64,000 nt of DNA from Promicromonospora sp. AC04 (GTDB taxonomy: Bacteria > Actinomycetota > Actinomycetes > Actinomycetales > Cellulomonadaceae). How positions within the stretch are numbered: position 1 is the first letter of the stretch; every line of letters begins with the position of its first letter. Below are positions 26,001-33,888 of this stretch, piece after piece. The notes below the pieces were generated by a model. The model ran no database searches. It saw nothing but the letters and a program-made list of their open reading frames with translations, and had not been told where the DNA came from. The position numbers were made by a program, and so were the translations under genes. The stretch spans positions 62,001 to 126,000 of the forward strand of contig NZ_QBUG01000004.1 of NCBI RefSeq assembly GCF_003058225.1. The letters run 5' to 3'.

Positions 26001-29000
26001 TCCGGCAGAGCCGTCGTGGTCGGCTCGGAGCCCGGTGCGACCGAGCCGTCCGGCAGCGTCCAGGACGCGACCAGTGCCTGGGAACCCTTGACCCAGGTGG
26101 TCGGGGTGGTGTTCGAGACCGTCACCGGCACCTGGTAGGTCGTGCCTGGCGTCATCCGCTCCGGGGTGTCCGGCGCGTAGAACGTGTCCTCCGGCGCCGT
26201 GGACAGGTACGTCACCGCCAGACGCGGCCCGGAACGCTCCAGACCGTTGTGGTCCTCGGCCTCACCCGAGGCGAACAGCGACCGGTCCTGGGAGGCGGCC
26301 TCGTCAGCCATCTTCACCAGCAGCGACTTGTGCCAGGTCGGGTTGTCCACGAACGCCTGAGTCACCGCCTTCGCGTCCCAGGACAGGCGCGACGGGCCCT
26401 CGCCCACGCTGGAGACCGCCGACTGGACCGTGCTCGAGTAGGTGCCACCCGCGTTCCACGTCCCGGTCCCCGAACCGTCCGGGTCGTTCCACGTCGCGGT
26501 CGTCTCGTTGAAGTCCACCGTTGCCCGGTGCAGGTTGTACACGCCCTGGGTCGGGTAGACCATGTCCCCGTTCCCGTCCAACTCCGTGGTCTCGGTGGTC
26601 TCCTGCCACATCTGCAGCTTCGAGTCGGTCACCACCGCGCCCGCGGGGATGTCCCACGCGGCGGCGTCCCACTCCATCACCGTGCGCGTATCGCCATAGG
26701 TGGGGCTGGCGTTGCCCACCAGGTCCCAGTACTGCGTCGTGATGTCCTGGACCGTGTCACGCGGCGTGGTCGGCTGCCCCGACGTCAGGGACGTGTCTCC
26801 CGAAGCCACCAGGATCTTCGTGGTGTGCCCCGCCTTGGGCAGCCGCACGATCTGCGTCGAGGACGGCACGATCGTCCCGTCCTTGCGCTTGACCGCGACC
26901 TGGTAGTAGTACAGCTTGCCCTCGCCCGTCGCGTCGGCCGCGGTCGGCACCGCCGTCGTGTCGGTGAACGATGTCGTCCCCGGGGCCACCGGCGCCACCA
27001 GCGTGGTGGCCGACGGCGTGAACGTCTGCGACACGCTGCGGTGCACCTGGTACTCCACCAGGTTGTCCCCCGTGCCCGACGACGGGTCCTGATACGCCGA
27101 CCAGGACAGCTCCGCACCCGTGGCGTGGATGGTGTCCGGGATGTCCATCACGACACCCGGCTGCCCGTACGTGACTGTCAGCCGCGGCATGTTGCGGGTC
27201 TCGCCGCCGTAGACGTCCTCGCCCGCCTCGTACCGCGGGCCACCGACCGGACCGGCGGCCGTCTCGTCGGTCGCCTTGATCATGAACCCGTTGTCGAGCG
27301 ACGGGGTCTTGACCCACTCGCCGACCGTGCCGGACACGTCGTACGTGTGCCACTTGCCGATCTCGCCGGCAGTCCGGACCTCGGTCGCGTCCTTGATGAA
27401 CCGCACCCCGTCCGCGATCACCGCGGTCGTCGACGTCGCCGGCGTGTCCAGGATCTCCACCTTGCCGCTGGTGCCGGCGTCGAAGGTGTGCGCGGCGACC
27501 TCGCTCCATCCGGTCGCCGCCTGCTGGTTCACCATGTACGTGTGCACCGGGTTGGCGGTGGCGTGCGTGATCCGCACCGGAACCTGCGTGGACCGGTTGC
27601 TCCCGGTCACGTTGTGCAGCCACACCTGCCACAGGCCCGAGGCCGGCAGGTCAGGCGTCCAGGTGAAGATGTCGCCCGCGACCGTGTCCCGGTTGAACTG
27701 GTAGTCGCCGCCGAACCCGTCCGCGCCCGTCGCCGAGGCGGGCCAGTTGCCCGTCGACGACGCGTACGGCGAGACGTTGTTCAGGGTGCGGCGTGTGCCC
27801 GCGACCGCGCCCATCAGGCCGTTCGCGCTGTTCCACGTGGTGCTGGAGGACGTCCACGGTGCGGTGACCTCGCGCACCTCCAGCGGCACGCGCGTCGCCC
27901 AGTCGGTGTGCGCCTGGTCGAAGTAGAGCTGCAGGTCGGCGTGCGTGACGTTGGCACCCAGCGGCACCACGCCGTCCGTACCCGTCGTACCCGTCAGCTT
28001 CGGGAACTGCACCATCGAGCGCGCGACCCCGCCCTCGGTACGACCCACCGACAGCCGGCTGCTGGTGTAGTAGCTGGTCGTCGGCGCCTCCGACAGGATC
28101 ATCGTGTCCTTCGAGAACGCACCCGTCGGCGAGACGATGATCGTCGGGTCCACCGTCACCGGCCACACCCGCGCCTCGTCGCCGAGCCACTCCTGGTCCG
28201 GCGTCACGGTCAGCGTCCAGGCGCCCTTGCCCGCACGCTCCAGCTCGTAGTCCACGTCCGTCGAGACGGCGGCGCCCTGGTCGTCGGGAGCGGACAGCTT
28301 GCCGTCCTGCGTGGTCTCGGCCTCGCGGGAGTCCCACATCACGCCCGCGGGGATCGACGCCACCGGCTCTGGGTCGAGCTCGGAGTAGAAGCCGATCGAC
28401 CCGTCGTCCTCGACCCGCGGGGTCAGGTCGCCCAGCTCGGACAGCGTGAACGTGAACTCGGCCGGGTCGGCGCCGTCCGGGGCCTCGGCCAGGACGATCG
28501 ACTCCTTGACCCGACCGGGCAGCACCTCGTACGACAGGTCCGCACCGCCCAGCCCCGCCACCTCGGAGTGAGTCACCGTGTCCCCGTCGACCCGCGGCGA
28601 AGTCAGGTCGCCGGCGGCGGCATCGGGCAGCCCGACGGTCACACCGCGGCCGGCGGCGTCCTCCACCCGGACCACCCGGTCCGGCCGCTGACCGAAGTAC
28701 GCGCGGGCCGTGTTGGCCACGCTCGCGTGGGACCAGCCGTCCGAGGTAGCGGCCTTGCCCGCCTTCGTGGAGAGGCCCTTGGCCTCCGCGCCGGCCACGG
28801 CCTTGCCGGTCGCGGCGACGGTCGTGTCGATCTCGGCCAGGCCGTCGTGCGCGGTCTCGTAGAACAGCGGCTCGGCCGACAGCTCGACCTGGCGCTGGCC
28901 GTCGTCCAGCAGGAACGTCCGGGTGTTGACCGTGCGCTTGCCCGTCAGCTCACGCACCCGCTCACCCGGGTCGCCGGGCGTCGCGACCGGAGCGTCAACC

Positions 29001-29341
29001 GGATGCTGCTCCGGCGCGAGCGGGGCGTCCGCGGGGATCGGGTCCCCCTCGGGCTCGTCGTCACCTCCACCGAACAGGTCAGTGAACCAGTTCCCGCCGT
29101 CGTCCCCGTTCTGGTCTGACGAGGTGTCGGACGGCGGGGCCGCTGCCGCGGCCGCGGCAGCCCGGTCCGCCTCCGAGAGCCCGTCGCCGGCTGCCGCCGA
29201 GGCCGAGCCGGCAGGCACGACGTAGACGCCGACCAGTGCGGCGGCGGTCACCCCCACCGTCGACACGCGCACCCACCACCGCGCGCCCGAGCGGGGCATC
29301 GTCGTCGGAACCGCAACCGGACCGGTCGTCCTGCGCACCAT
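20096..29341 (-). CDS. Secreted YD-repeat polymorphic toxin (WapA/Rhs type) with nuclease-like C terminus
   Basis: 3081 residues from ATG 29341 (CAGGGAG upstream). Domains in order: a Sec signal peptide (residues 23-50, ending GSASAAAG); an Ala/Asp/Pro linker; a DNRLRE-type beta domain at about 400-530; a golvesin-like beta-sandwich at about 540-665; a fibronectin-like stretch; and a second DNRLRE domain at about 850-1050. YD/RHS repeats follow from about 1220, interrupted by a second golvesin-like domain at about 2180-2320. The RHS core (YRYNSKRFDTASGTYDMGFR) ends near residue 2810 with GNPISLIEGDGHAPC. The last 271 residues are a toxin region: a Gly/Ala/Pro linker, then INSCHLLAGSLGGDGRNPRN and FQANFVATKAGLG. 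The H-x(n)-GG-x(n)-N pattern fits DNA/RNA non-specific endonucleases (Endonuclea_NS_2-like). WapA/Rhs proteins deliver such ends into neighbouring cells. Confidence 0.9.
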   Translation of the reverse strand: MVRRTTGPVAVPTTMPRSGARWWVRVSTVGVTAAALVGVYVVPAGSASAAAGDGLSEADRAAAAAAAAPPSDTSSDQNGDDGGNWFTDLFGGGDDEPEGDPIPADAPLAPEQHPVDAPVATPGDPGERVRELTGKRTVNTRTFLLDDGQRQVELSAEPLFYETAHDGLAEIDTTVAATGKAVAGAEAKGLSTKAGKAATSDGWSHASVANTARAYFGQRPDRVVRVEDAAGRGVTVGLPDAAAGDLTSPRVDGDTVTHSEVAGLGGADLSYEVLPGRVKESIVLAEAPDGADPAEFTFTLSELGDLTPRVEDDGSIGFYSELDPEPVASIPAGVMWDSREAETTQDGKLSAPDDQGAAVSTDVDYELERAGKGAWTLTVTPDQEWLGDEARVWPVTVDPTIIVSPTGAFSKDTMILSEAPTTSYYTSSRLSVGRTEGGVARSMVQFPKLTGTTGTDGVVPLGANVTHADLQLYFDQAHTDWATRVPLEVREVTAPWTSSSTTWNSANGLMGAVAGTRRTLNNVSPYASSTGNWPASATGADGFGGDYQFNRDTVAGDIFTWTPDLPASGLWQVWLHNVTGSNRSTQVPVRITHATANPVHTYMVNQQAATGWSEVAAHTFDAGTSGKVEILDTPATSTTAVIADGVRFIKDATEVRTAGEIGKWHTYDVSGTVGEWVKTPSLDNGFMIKATDETAAGPVGGPRYEAGEDVYGGETRNMPRLTVTYGQPGVVMDIPDTIHATGAELSWSAYQDPSSGTGDNLVEYQVHRSVSQTFTPSATTLVAPVAPGTTSFTDTTAVPTAADATGEGKLYYYQVAVKRKDGTIVPSSTQIVRLPKAGHTTKILVASGDTSLTSGQPTTPRDTVQDITTQYWDLVGNASPTYGDTRTVMEWDAAAWDIPAGAVVTDSKLQMWQETTETTELDGNGDMVYPTQGVYNLHRATVDFNETTATWNDPDGSGTGTWNAGGTYSSTVQSAVSSVGEGPSRLSWDAKAVTQAFVDNPTWHKSLLVKMADEAASQDRSLFASGEAEDHNGLERSGPRLAVTYLSTAPEDTFYAPDTPERMTPGTTYQVPVTVSNTTPTTWVKGSQALVASWTLPDGSVAPGSEPTTTALPEDLSSGEVAEMTASVVAPPVSDGNLRSDYSLSWEIANTASAAQAKTARQEAEAAGEDSVDAAASAQGLDTTATGGAAEQTEAGVLAEAGIAALPTGQLKQNVAVEDPTSDQLGLESFYTYAGKNTGAGSTLMNNVAAGNAVWSYDAFANPGRGLSTFARFAYNSQDTSDTVSGFGWSAQVSGPIRLGAPLEFHPNNSPREVMLPDGDGTTHVFRLNTTTGQWDAPAGVNYRLTQKAGVDCRASNKDPDPDAWTMLRPDGTKFVFGCDGYLNQVIDKNGNTQQFTYAERQSNNQPRKFLQYVTDPTGRQTLTVNYWTKGQTGWQYVDEATGNLVNGSGALNNSKIYDHVRSMTDISGRKIEFYYTGKGLMGRMIDGVGATDASGASIAKTFKFTYDADQGNKNAKLARITDPRGNDTELSYFYPSEGDDPKDHWSVQTITDRNDGVTTFDYAPNATAGWWNSTVTDAEDHATTYVSDDFGRPRSVTNAKSETVSLTWDTDNNVRTLTEDNGAVTAYCYDPKSGYPLWQRDAEQNADRGGAPPASECVPGETAEQAPPGTQVMEYRTWDSGYVAQIAKTTSPQGRKNQFTYDAKGNLLTVTDGKGIATATAGDYTTSYTYDTYGQLLTATDANENVTEYREYTDVGYPVVTEDALGNVSRTTYSNDGRGLVTQVEDPLDGLVTQAYDAFGRPLAATDRKSAGETITTPAPVYDANDNVTTATAPNGSTSTATYDKADQVTSASAPKDTTAGPDRISKYEYDTVGNVLKTIEPKGVATTGDATDYVTSYAYDTIYQLTAVTNAEGDRIEYDYDEVGNTVEVRDPIKVASADAEDYTSKTEYDLNHRPVAAVDAEGNRSTTDYDADGLTVSSTDAFGNTSYVTYDERGAAVESKAPHSGSGESTVYRTTKVEYDEVGNQTRVITPRGVATANTEDFAARTQYDELNRPVRSYQPYDPADSRYNDPNVYTETTYDAAGRVVATSLPPSEGQTVRNSTEVEYFDNGWVKQSVDPHGITTSYDYNELGQQTARTLTAADGSTSRTMAWSYFPDGKQASMSDEGAPVGSNVTLVDNTDAQSTSATGTWATASVEGEQGFNHRTHAAGTGTDAFTWNLDVPADGTYDLYVTYPQVTSAATGAKYQLTHDPDGAEGTQPEVVEPAVTVNQATGAGAWRKVASYALSANELASVKLAVSSTGTVVADGVKLVRDNSADTDTEQKTFTYDYDVNGNLTGIADDSAGASVSSYEMVYDELNQVASVTENATAAVVTAYGYNPNGQPVTVDHPDQAAEYGYDLRNLVKTVTVTDTAGASAGDPTTTSYTYDERGAQVTQTKGNGNVVTNAYFNDGALKTVREETSGGALVASHEYTYNENGSQATDAASKRNADTDALMDSTTSYTYDPVDRLIEKTKTGSGASTETYVHDDNANVVNQTVGGTTTTYSYDRNRLQTVTTPGQTASYTYDPFGRQASVTAAGSVVSRNTYDGFDHVVKSEEIDDAGLLKATTYAFDPLDRTTSKTSDGKTTRFTYLGLSSEVLTEDVAGQLAKSYQYSPWGQRLSQVTHPGAPDESDGDGAPEVGTAFYGYNAHTDVETLTDEAGGTVATYGYTAYGDADRSETTGIDKPDPVSPDAEPFNAYRYNSKRFDTASGTYDMGFRDYDPGLNRFTSRDMYNGALADLGLGSDPYTSNRYAFTAGNPISLIEGDGHAPCSACGSGGSWGGGGVGTLARPAPLAPLAAPGTAGGTGSTLSSALGGTVGILAVLGFEAVGSSGVLAAPESDPKPSPSTPSKTGAGATCSNTPSYLDLDSLKRAQGASICIPGNQRTPNKIRAKPSPGSKWARGYIKPLGGERGNINSCHLLAGSLGGDGRNPRNVATCARGLNTKEIDSDQNDINMYHALEKQVGWLVDNGWTVNYMVRVNYIGDRTVPTSFQANFVATKAGLGTKTVIASFQNTYKGTNLGNATDANGDAVPLIGEP

Positions 29342-29569
29342 CGAAAAACTCCCTGAGCTGCGCCCCCGCCACTCTCAGGCAGAGGTCAAGAAACCTCCGG
29401 TAGCGAACCAGCGCCCGCCCAGGACGAGGAAGCCTGAGAAATCCTCCGGGTGAATTTGCGGGTGAAAGTAAACGGCGCGTATCGGACTTTTTTGACGTCC
29501 GCACGCCAGGATGCCTACGTTGTAACGAGATGCCAGGCGGGTTGAGCACAGGGGAAGGATCTGCCACTG

Positions 29570-29872
29570 ATGGCGCGCAAACGAGCCACGACAGAGAACC
29601 TGCTTGCGGTGCTGACCCTCTACGAAGTGGGCTCTTGCGGGGCGGCAGCCAACATCCTGGGACGAGACTCCGACACGGTCAGGTACCACCTGACCGCCAC
29701 CCGAGAGGTGTACGGGGAGAACGTGCTGGTCTACGACCACGGCAGGTGGGAAGCCACTCCCACGGGTCTGCGAGTCCTGGAGATCGCACGCAAGGCGCGT
29801 GCGCTGAACGACGACCTTGCGGAGATCGACGCCCCCGACCCTGACGGCAGCAGCTCCGAGGACGCTGCCTGA
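29570..29872 (+). CDS. Stand-alone LysR-type winged-helix DNA-binding protein
   Basis: 100 residues. Residues 8-70 fit the HTH of LysR regulators (LLAVLTLYEVGSCGAAANIL, then the recognition segment DSDTVRYHLTATREVYG and the wing-like LVYDHGRWEATPTGLRVLEI). The effector-binding domain that LysR proteins carry after this is missing; the protein ends in an acidic tail. It is transcribed divergently from the giant toxin, with 228 bp between them, so it may control that gene. No obvious palindrome was recognised in the gap. Confidence 0.7.
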   Translation: MARKRATTENLLAVLTLYEVGSCGAAANILGRDSDTVRYHLTATREVYGENVLVYDHGRWEATPTGLRVLEIARKARALNDDLAEIDAPDPDGSSSEDAA

Positions 29873-30075
29873 GCTGTGTCCTGGCCGTCAGGATCACAAC
29901 TCTCGAGAGCGGACCCGCACATGACGCGATGGCTGCCGTTCCGGCCGGTCCACGGGAAGTTCACCCGCTCGGCCGGGTGAATCCGGTCGAACCGGCCGCG
30001 CCGCGCGGCTAGTGTCCCTGTGTTATTTGCGTCGTTTGCACTGGCTGCGAACGCGCTCAAGACGAGGAGGACACA

Positions 30076-32082
30076 TTGGCTCGGCATGCGGCACAACCGA
30101 CATCCCGATCGGGCCTGAGGGCATCGGTCACCCGCTCCGTGGTGGGTAGGACGATCATCCTGGGTGTGGCACCCGCGATCGTGCTCGGGGGCGCGCTCGC
30201 CCCGACGGCCACGGCAGAGACGCTGTCGCCGTCGCTCGAGCCGGAGGGCACCTCTGCCCCCGTCGCGCCGGAGGACTCCGCGCTGCCCGACGCCGGCACG
30301 ACGGCGGCCGAGATCGACCGGGTGGAGGTCGCCGCGGCGCCCGCCGCCGAGACCACCGTCGTGGACGACGTGACGGGTTCGAACCCGGAGGAGGGCGCCG
30401 AGGCGGCCACGGTGGCCGACGGCGCGGTGGTCCTCGACACGGCTGACACCGACGGCCGGCTCGCGGGCGAGATCGCGGTGCCGGAGGGGTTCCAGACGGT
30501 CGGCCTCTCCTGGCCCGCCGAGATCGACCAGGTAGTTCCCGAGATGCAGGTGCGCACCCGGGCCGCCGACGGCACCTGGAGCGAGTGGAGCCACCTGGAG
30601 AAGTCCACCGACGACGCCGACGCCGGTACCGCCGTCAAGACCTCGACGCCGGTCTACGTGGGCGAGGCCGACGCGGTGCAGCTCGCGACGGTGGAGGAGA
30701 CGGCGGAGTTCCCGGAGGGCATGGAGCTCAGCCTGGTCTCGTCCGCGCAGGTGACCACGGCCGCGGCGACGACGGCGGGCACGGTCGCGCCGTCGGCCGC
30801 GACGGCGGGGCCCACGATCATCACGCGCGAGGAGTGGGGCGCAGCGCCCCGGTGCCTCGAGCCGGGCACCGGTCCCACCTGGTTCCCCGCCGAGGGCGGC
30901 CTCAAGGCCGCCGCGGTGCACCACACAGTGAACCCGAACGACTACGCCACAGTGGCCGAGGCCATGCAGGCCATCCGCAACGACCAGGCGTACCACCAGC
31001 AGACCCACGGCTGGTGCGACATCGGCTACAACTTCCTGGTCGACAAGTGGGGAAACATCTACGAGGGCGCCGACGGCAGCATCGAGGAGCCGATCATCGG
31101 CGCCCACACCGGCGGCTTCAACACGAGCACGGTCGGCGTTGCCATGCTCGGCACGTACACGACCGAGGCGGGCGTCACGCCTGCGGCGGCTCAGCAGGAC
31201 GGCGTGGCCAAGATCATCGGCAGCCGCCTGTCGGAGTACGGCGTGAACCCGGACGAGTCCGTGGTTCTCACCGCCGCCGCCCACACCGACGGCGGCCGCT
31301 ACTACACGGGCGACCAGGTGACGCTGCCGCGTGTGTTCGGACACCGCGACACGCACCAGACCGAGTGCCCGGGCGAGCTCGCCTACCCGCTCCTGTCGAC
31401 GATCCAGGATCAGGCCGCGTCGTACGCGCGGCAGTACACCGAGGTGGCGGAGCAGTACAACAACTTCGTCCAGGCCATGTACCAGGACTACCTCGGTCGC
31501 GAGGCCACGGCGACCGACATCGAGAGCTGGGCCTACCGGGTGTCGGTCGACGGGCAGGGCGTGCTCGCCGACGGCATGGCGAAGTCGGACAACTACCGCA
31601 AGGTCCGCATCACCGCGGCGTTCCAGGCGACCCTCGGCTACACGCCGTCGGCCACACAGACGGCCAACTACCTGTCCCAGGTGAAGCAGAAGACGCGGAC
31701 GATCGACGAGATCGAACCGTTCCTCATGGGCACCTCGACCTACTACAAGCACGTGGGTAGCACCGACGCGAAGTACGTGACCGCGCTGTACCAGCACATC
31801 CTGCACCGCCCGCCGACGTCGGACCAGCTCAACCACTGGATACCGCGGCTGGCGACGCTGGGGCGCGCAGGCGTCGTCAATGCCCTGTGGGACAACCCGC
31901 AGGCGGTGCGCCTCCGTGTAGTGGCGACCTACCAGCACTACCTCGGCGTCGCGCCGACCACCGCCCAGGCCGACACCTGGGTAAAGCGGCTGACGGCCGG
32001 AACGGGCGAGGACGAGGCGACGCTGCGCCGGGCGATCGTGGTGACCGCGAAGTACCTCGCCAACGCCGACTTGAGGTACTGA
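30076..32082 (+). CDS. Secreted PGRP-type N-acetylmuramoyl-L-alanine amidase with DUF4214-like repeats
   Basis: 668 residues starting at TTG 30076 (GAGGAGG 6 nt upstream; no ATG fits). Residues 20-50 are a signal peptide (IILGVAPAIVLGGALAPTAT). An Ala/Glu-rich region and a small beta domain (VGLSWPAEIDQVVPEMQVRT) follow. The PGRP/amidase-2 domain covers about 245-450, from ITREEWGAAPRC through the zinc ligand in AAVHHTVN, then QTHGWCDIGYNFLVDKWGNI and the last ligands in FGHRDTHQTECPG. The C terminus (about 470-668) has three related helical units (FVQAMYQDYLGREATATDIE, ALYQHILHRPPTSDQLNHW and YQHYLGVAPTTAQADTW) of the DUF4214 type, probably for surface attachment. It cleaves the lactyl-peptide bond of peptidoglycan. 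Confidence 0.9.
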   Translation: MARHAAQPTSRSGLRASVTRSVVGRTIILGVAPAIVLGGALAPTATAETLSPSLEPEGTSAPVAPEDSALPDAGTTAAEIDRVEVAAAPAAETTVVDDVTGSNPEEGAEAATVADGAVVLDTADTDGRLAGEIAVPEGFQTVGLSWPAEIDQVVPEMQVRTRAADGTWSEWSHLEKSTDDADAGTAVKTSTPVYVGEADAVQLATVEETAEFPEGMELSLVSSAQVTTAAATTAGTVAPSAATAGPTIITREEWGAAPRCLEPGTGPTWFPAEGGLKAAAVHHTVNPNDYATVAEAMQAIRNDQAYHQQTHGWCDIGYNFLVDKWGNIYEGADGSIEEPIIGAHTGGFNTSTVGVAMLGTYTTEAGVTPAAAQQDGVAKIIGSRLSEYGVNPDESVVLTAAAHTDGGRYYTGDQVTLPRVFGHRDTHQTECPGELAYPLLSTIQDQAASYARQYTEVAEQYNNFVQAMYQDYLGREATATDIESWAYRVSVDGQGVLADGMAKSDNYRKVRITAAFQATLGYTPSATQTANYLSQVKQKTRTIDEIEPFLMGTSTYYKHVGSTDAKYVTALYQHILHRPPTSDQLNHWIPRLATLGRAGVVNALWDNPQAVRLRVVATYQHYLGVAPTTAQADTWVKRLTAGTGEDEATLRRAIVVTAKYLANADLRY

Positions 32083-32108
32083 GCCCCCGGCGGGGACCAT
32101 CAGCAGGC

Positions 32109-32148
32109 CGTCAGGTGCCCGGCAGCTCAGGCTGCCGGGCACCTGACG
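32109..32148. terminator. Strong bidirectional hairpin
   Basis: A perfect 18-bp stem with a TCAG loop (arms centred on GTGCCCGGCAGC / GCTGCCGGGCAC) lies between the convergent amidase and lipoprotein genes. Confidence 0.8.
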
Positions 32149-32249
32149 TCTGCACGATGTGAGCGACCCGCCGCCCCCGGCATCTTGACCACTCGTGGCC
32201 TTTGGCCGGGACGGTCAACCGCCTGCGGGCGGCGTGGTTCAAGCCGAGG

Positions 32250-32837
32250 CTACCTGGGATCGACGCACGTCCAGCTGATGGTGCCGGTGAGCTCTGCACC
32301 CGGGGTCGGTGACGTGAAGCTGTCCAAGGTGATCGTCCCGGAACCGTCGGCCTCGACCTCGATCGTCGGGCTGCTGTCCAGCCCCGGCACGAACGGGCCG
32401 ATGCTCGCTCCTGGACCGAGCTCGTACTCGCCAGGACCGGCATACCCCTCGGCGGCGAAGTACACCGGCAGGTCCTCGCCGCCGATCCTGGCGGGCTCGC
32501 CGTCCAGCGGGGCGAATGCGAACCCGTCGGCGCTGCTCGCGAGCTTGGCGCAGCTGAACTCCGCGCTGGTGTCGGTGAGGCTGCCGGTCGTGGGGATGGC
32601 GACGACCCGGTCGCTTGCGGTCATCGTCCCGGACAGCTCGTAGTTCTGGCACAGCGACACCTCCTGCTGAGGTTCGCAGCCGCCTGATGCCCCGTTCGCC
32701 ACCTCGCCGGGGTCGCCCTGGTCGCCGCTGTCGGCCGACGTCGTGCCGGCCGAACCGCAGCCGCTGACCAGCAACCCGACCGCCGCGATAGTGCCAACTG
32801 CTACGGCCTGGACCGACCGCCGCAATGGTCTCGTCAT
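32250..32837 (-). CDS. Hypothetical lipoprotein
   Basis: 195 residues from ATG 32837, chosen because a lipoprotein signal follows at once: basic TRPLRRS, a hydrophobic VAVGTIAAVGLL, then the lipobox LVSGC. The mature part begins with a Ser/Gly/Asp linker and carries two Cys (CEPQQEVSLCQNYELSG), a short beta-rich domain and a final Cys in GTISWTCVDP. No family recognised. It is the last of four minus-strand genes for surface-associated proteins (32250-35634). Confidence 0.75.
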   Translation of the reverse strand: MTRPLRRSVQAVAVGTIAAVGLLVSGCGSAGTTSADSGDQGDPGEVANGASGGCEPQQEVSLCQNYELSGTMTASDRVVAIPTTGSLTDTSAEFSCAKLASSADGFAFAPLDGEPARIGGEDLPVYFAAEGYAGPGEYELGPGASIGPFVPGLDSSPTIEVEADGSGTITLDSFTSPTPGAELTGTISWTCVDPR

Positions 32838-32898
32838 CTTCTTCCGTCCTTTACCTTCGTCGGGGGACAGCGGTCTGCTCGGTCGTGCCGAGTCCCGA

Positions 32899-33888
32899 TC
32901 ACGGCACATGACCCGGCGGGTATCCCGGATAGCCCGGGTACTGCGGCGTCTGCTGTGTCGCCTCGGCTGGGTTGCCGCTCGATCCAGAGCCGTAGCCCGA
33001 GTAGCCCCCGGTGCCGCTGTTCCCGGAGTAACCGTCCCTGCCGCTGTAACCGCCTCCCGCGGCGTCGCCTGCGGACGTGTCAGGGATGTTCGGACCGTCC
33101 AGGTAGTCGACGGGCAAGTCCGGGAGCCGCGAGTAGGCCGCGTTGATCGCACGCATGGCCACTTCTGTCAGCGCGCTTGCGCCGGGATCTACGGCGTCAC
33201 CTACAGCGGAGGCGAGAGGGGAGAAGTCGCCGCCGAACTTGCCGACCACGTACTCGGTGCCGATCTTCGCGACTTTTCCACCGACAGGTTTTGCGTTCTT
33301 GATCTGCTCCTCGGAGAAGAAAGGCTTGCGAGGACCAGGGCGCTCCCCAGGTCCGAACGTGTCCTCGAATGTGTGCTCGTGTTTCACCGACCCTTCTGGG
33401 GGAAGGTCGTTCTTGGCGAGCGACTCCTGGTATCCCGGGTTCTCGTAGTACCTCTCGCGATACTGCCCGTTCCCCCAGCGGTGTTTGTCCATTTCCGATT
33501 CCGGTACGGTCGTTGGGCTGCCTGCCCGCTTGATCGCCTCGCGCTCCGCGTCGCCTGCGGGATCCGGCGGGGGCGGCGGTCCGTATGGCTTGGCCGGCCC
33601 AGTCGGCGCGCCTCCTCGCTGCCTCACCTGCTCCTCAATGCCCTCCATCAGGTTCGCCGATGTCGGCGGCGCCATGCCGGCGCCTGCGGCTCCAGCACTC
33701 GCGCTGGCCGCCGACGCAACCGCGCCGGCCATACCGCCGGCCGCTCCGGCGGCGCCGACGACGTTAGTGACGCCCTGTGCGGTGCCGCCCTTGGTGGAAC
33801 CGGAGTTCAGCACCCCGACGATCCCGTCGACGACGTGGTCGAACCCACCGCTGGTGAGCTGTTCGAGCATGCTCCATGTCAGGCTCAT
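32899..33888 (-). CDS. Hypothetical protein with Gly/Ala-rich helical N terminus and GY-rich tail
   Basis: 329 residues from ATG 33888 (GGAGG 7 nt upstream; the longer frame to 34137 is out). Residues 1-30 (SLTWSMLEQLTSGGFDHVVD) are followed by a Gly/Ala-rich hydrophobic stretch near 35-75 (NVVGAAGAAGGMAGAVASAA) that could be a membrane hairpin or secretion element. A Pro-rich part (PYGPPPPPDPAGDAE) and a charged middle with Tyr-rich RWGNGQYRERYYENPGYQE come next. The last 50 residues are low complexity (GYSGYGSGSSG and PQYPGYPGYPPG). No known domain. Its start overlaps the stop of the PrsW gene (ATGA). It may be a substrate of that protease or a secreted protein. Confidence 0.65.
   Translation of the reverse strand: MSLTWSMLEQLTSGGFDHVVDGIVGVLNSGSTKGGTAQGVTNVVGAAGAAGGMAGAVASAASASAGAAGAGMAPPTSANLMEGIEEQVRQRGGAPTGPAKPYGPPPPPDPAGDAEREAIKRAGSPTTVPESEMDKHRWGNGQYRERYYENPGYQESLAKNDLPPEGSVKHEHTFEDTFGPGERPGPRKPFFSEEQIKNAKPVGGKVAKIGTEYVVGKFGGDFSPLASAVGDAVDPGASALTEVAMRAINAAYSRLPDLPVDYLDGPNIPDTSAGDAAGGGYSGRDGYSGNSGTGGYSGYGSGSSGNPAEATQQTPQYPGYPGYPPGHVP

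Noticed and set aside
24596-29119. 1507-residue plus-strand open frame
   Set aside because: Antisense of the giant toxin; Arg/Val/Gly-rich composition without domains, a by-product of high GC.
29731-32142. 803-residue minus-strand frame over the amidase
   Set aside because: Shadow of the PGRP amidase gene, which has a signal peptide, zinc ligands and a ribosome site.
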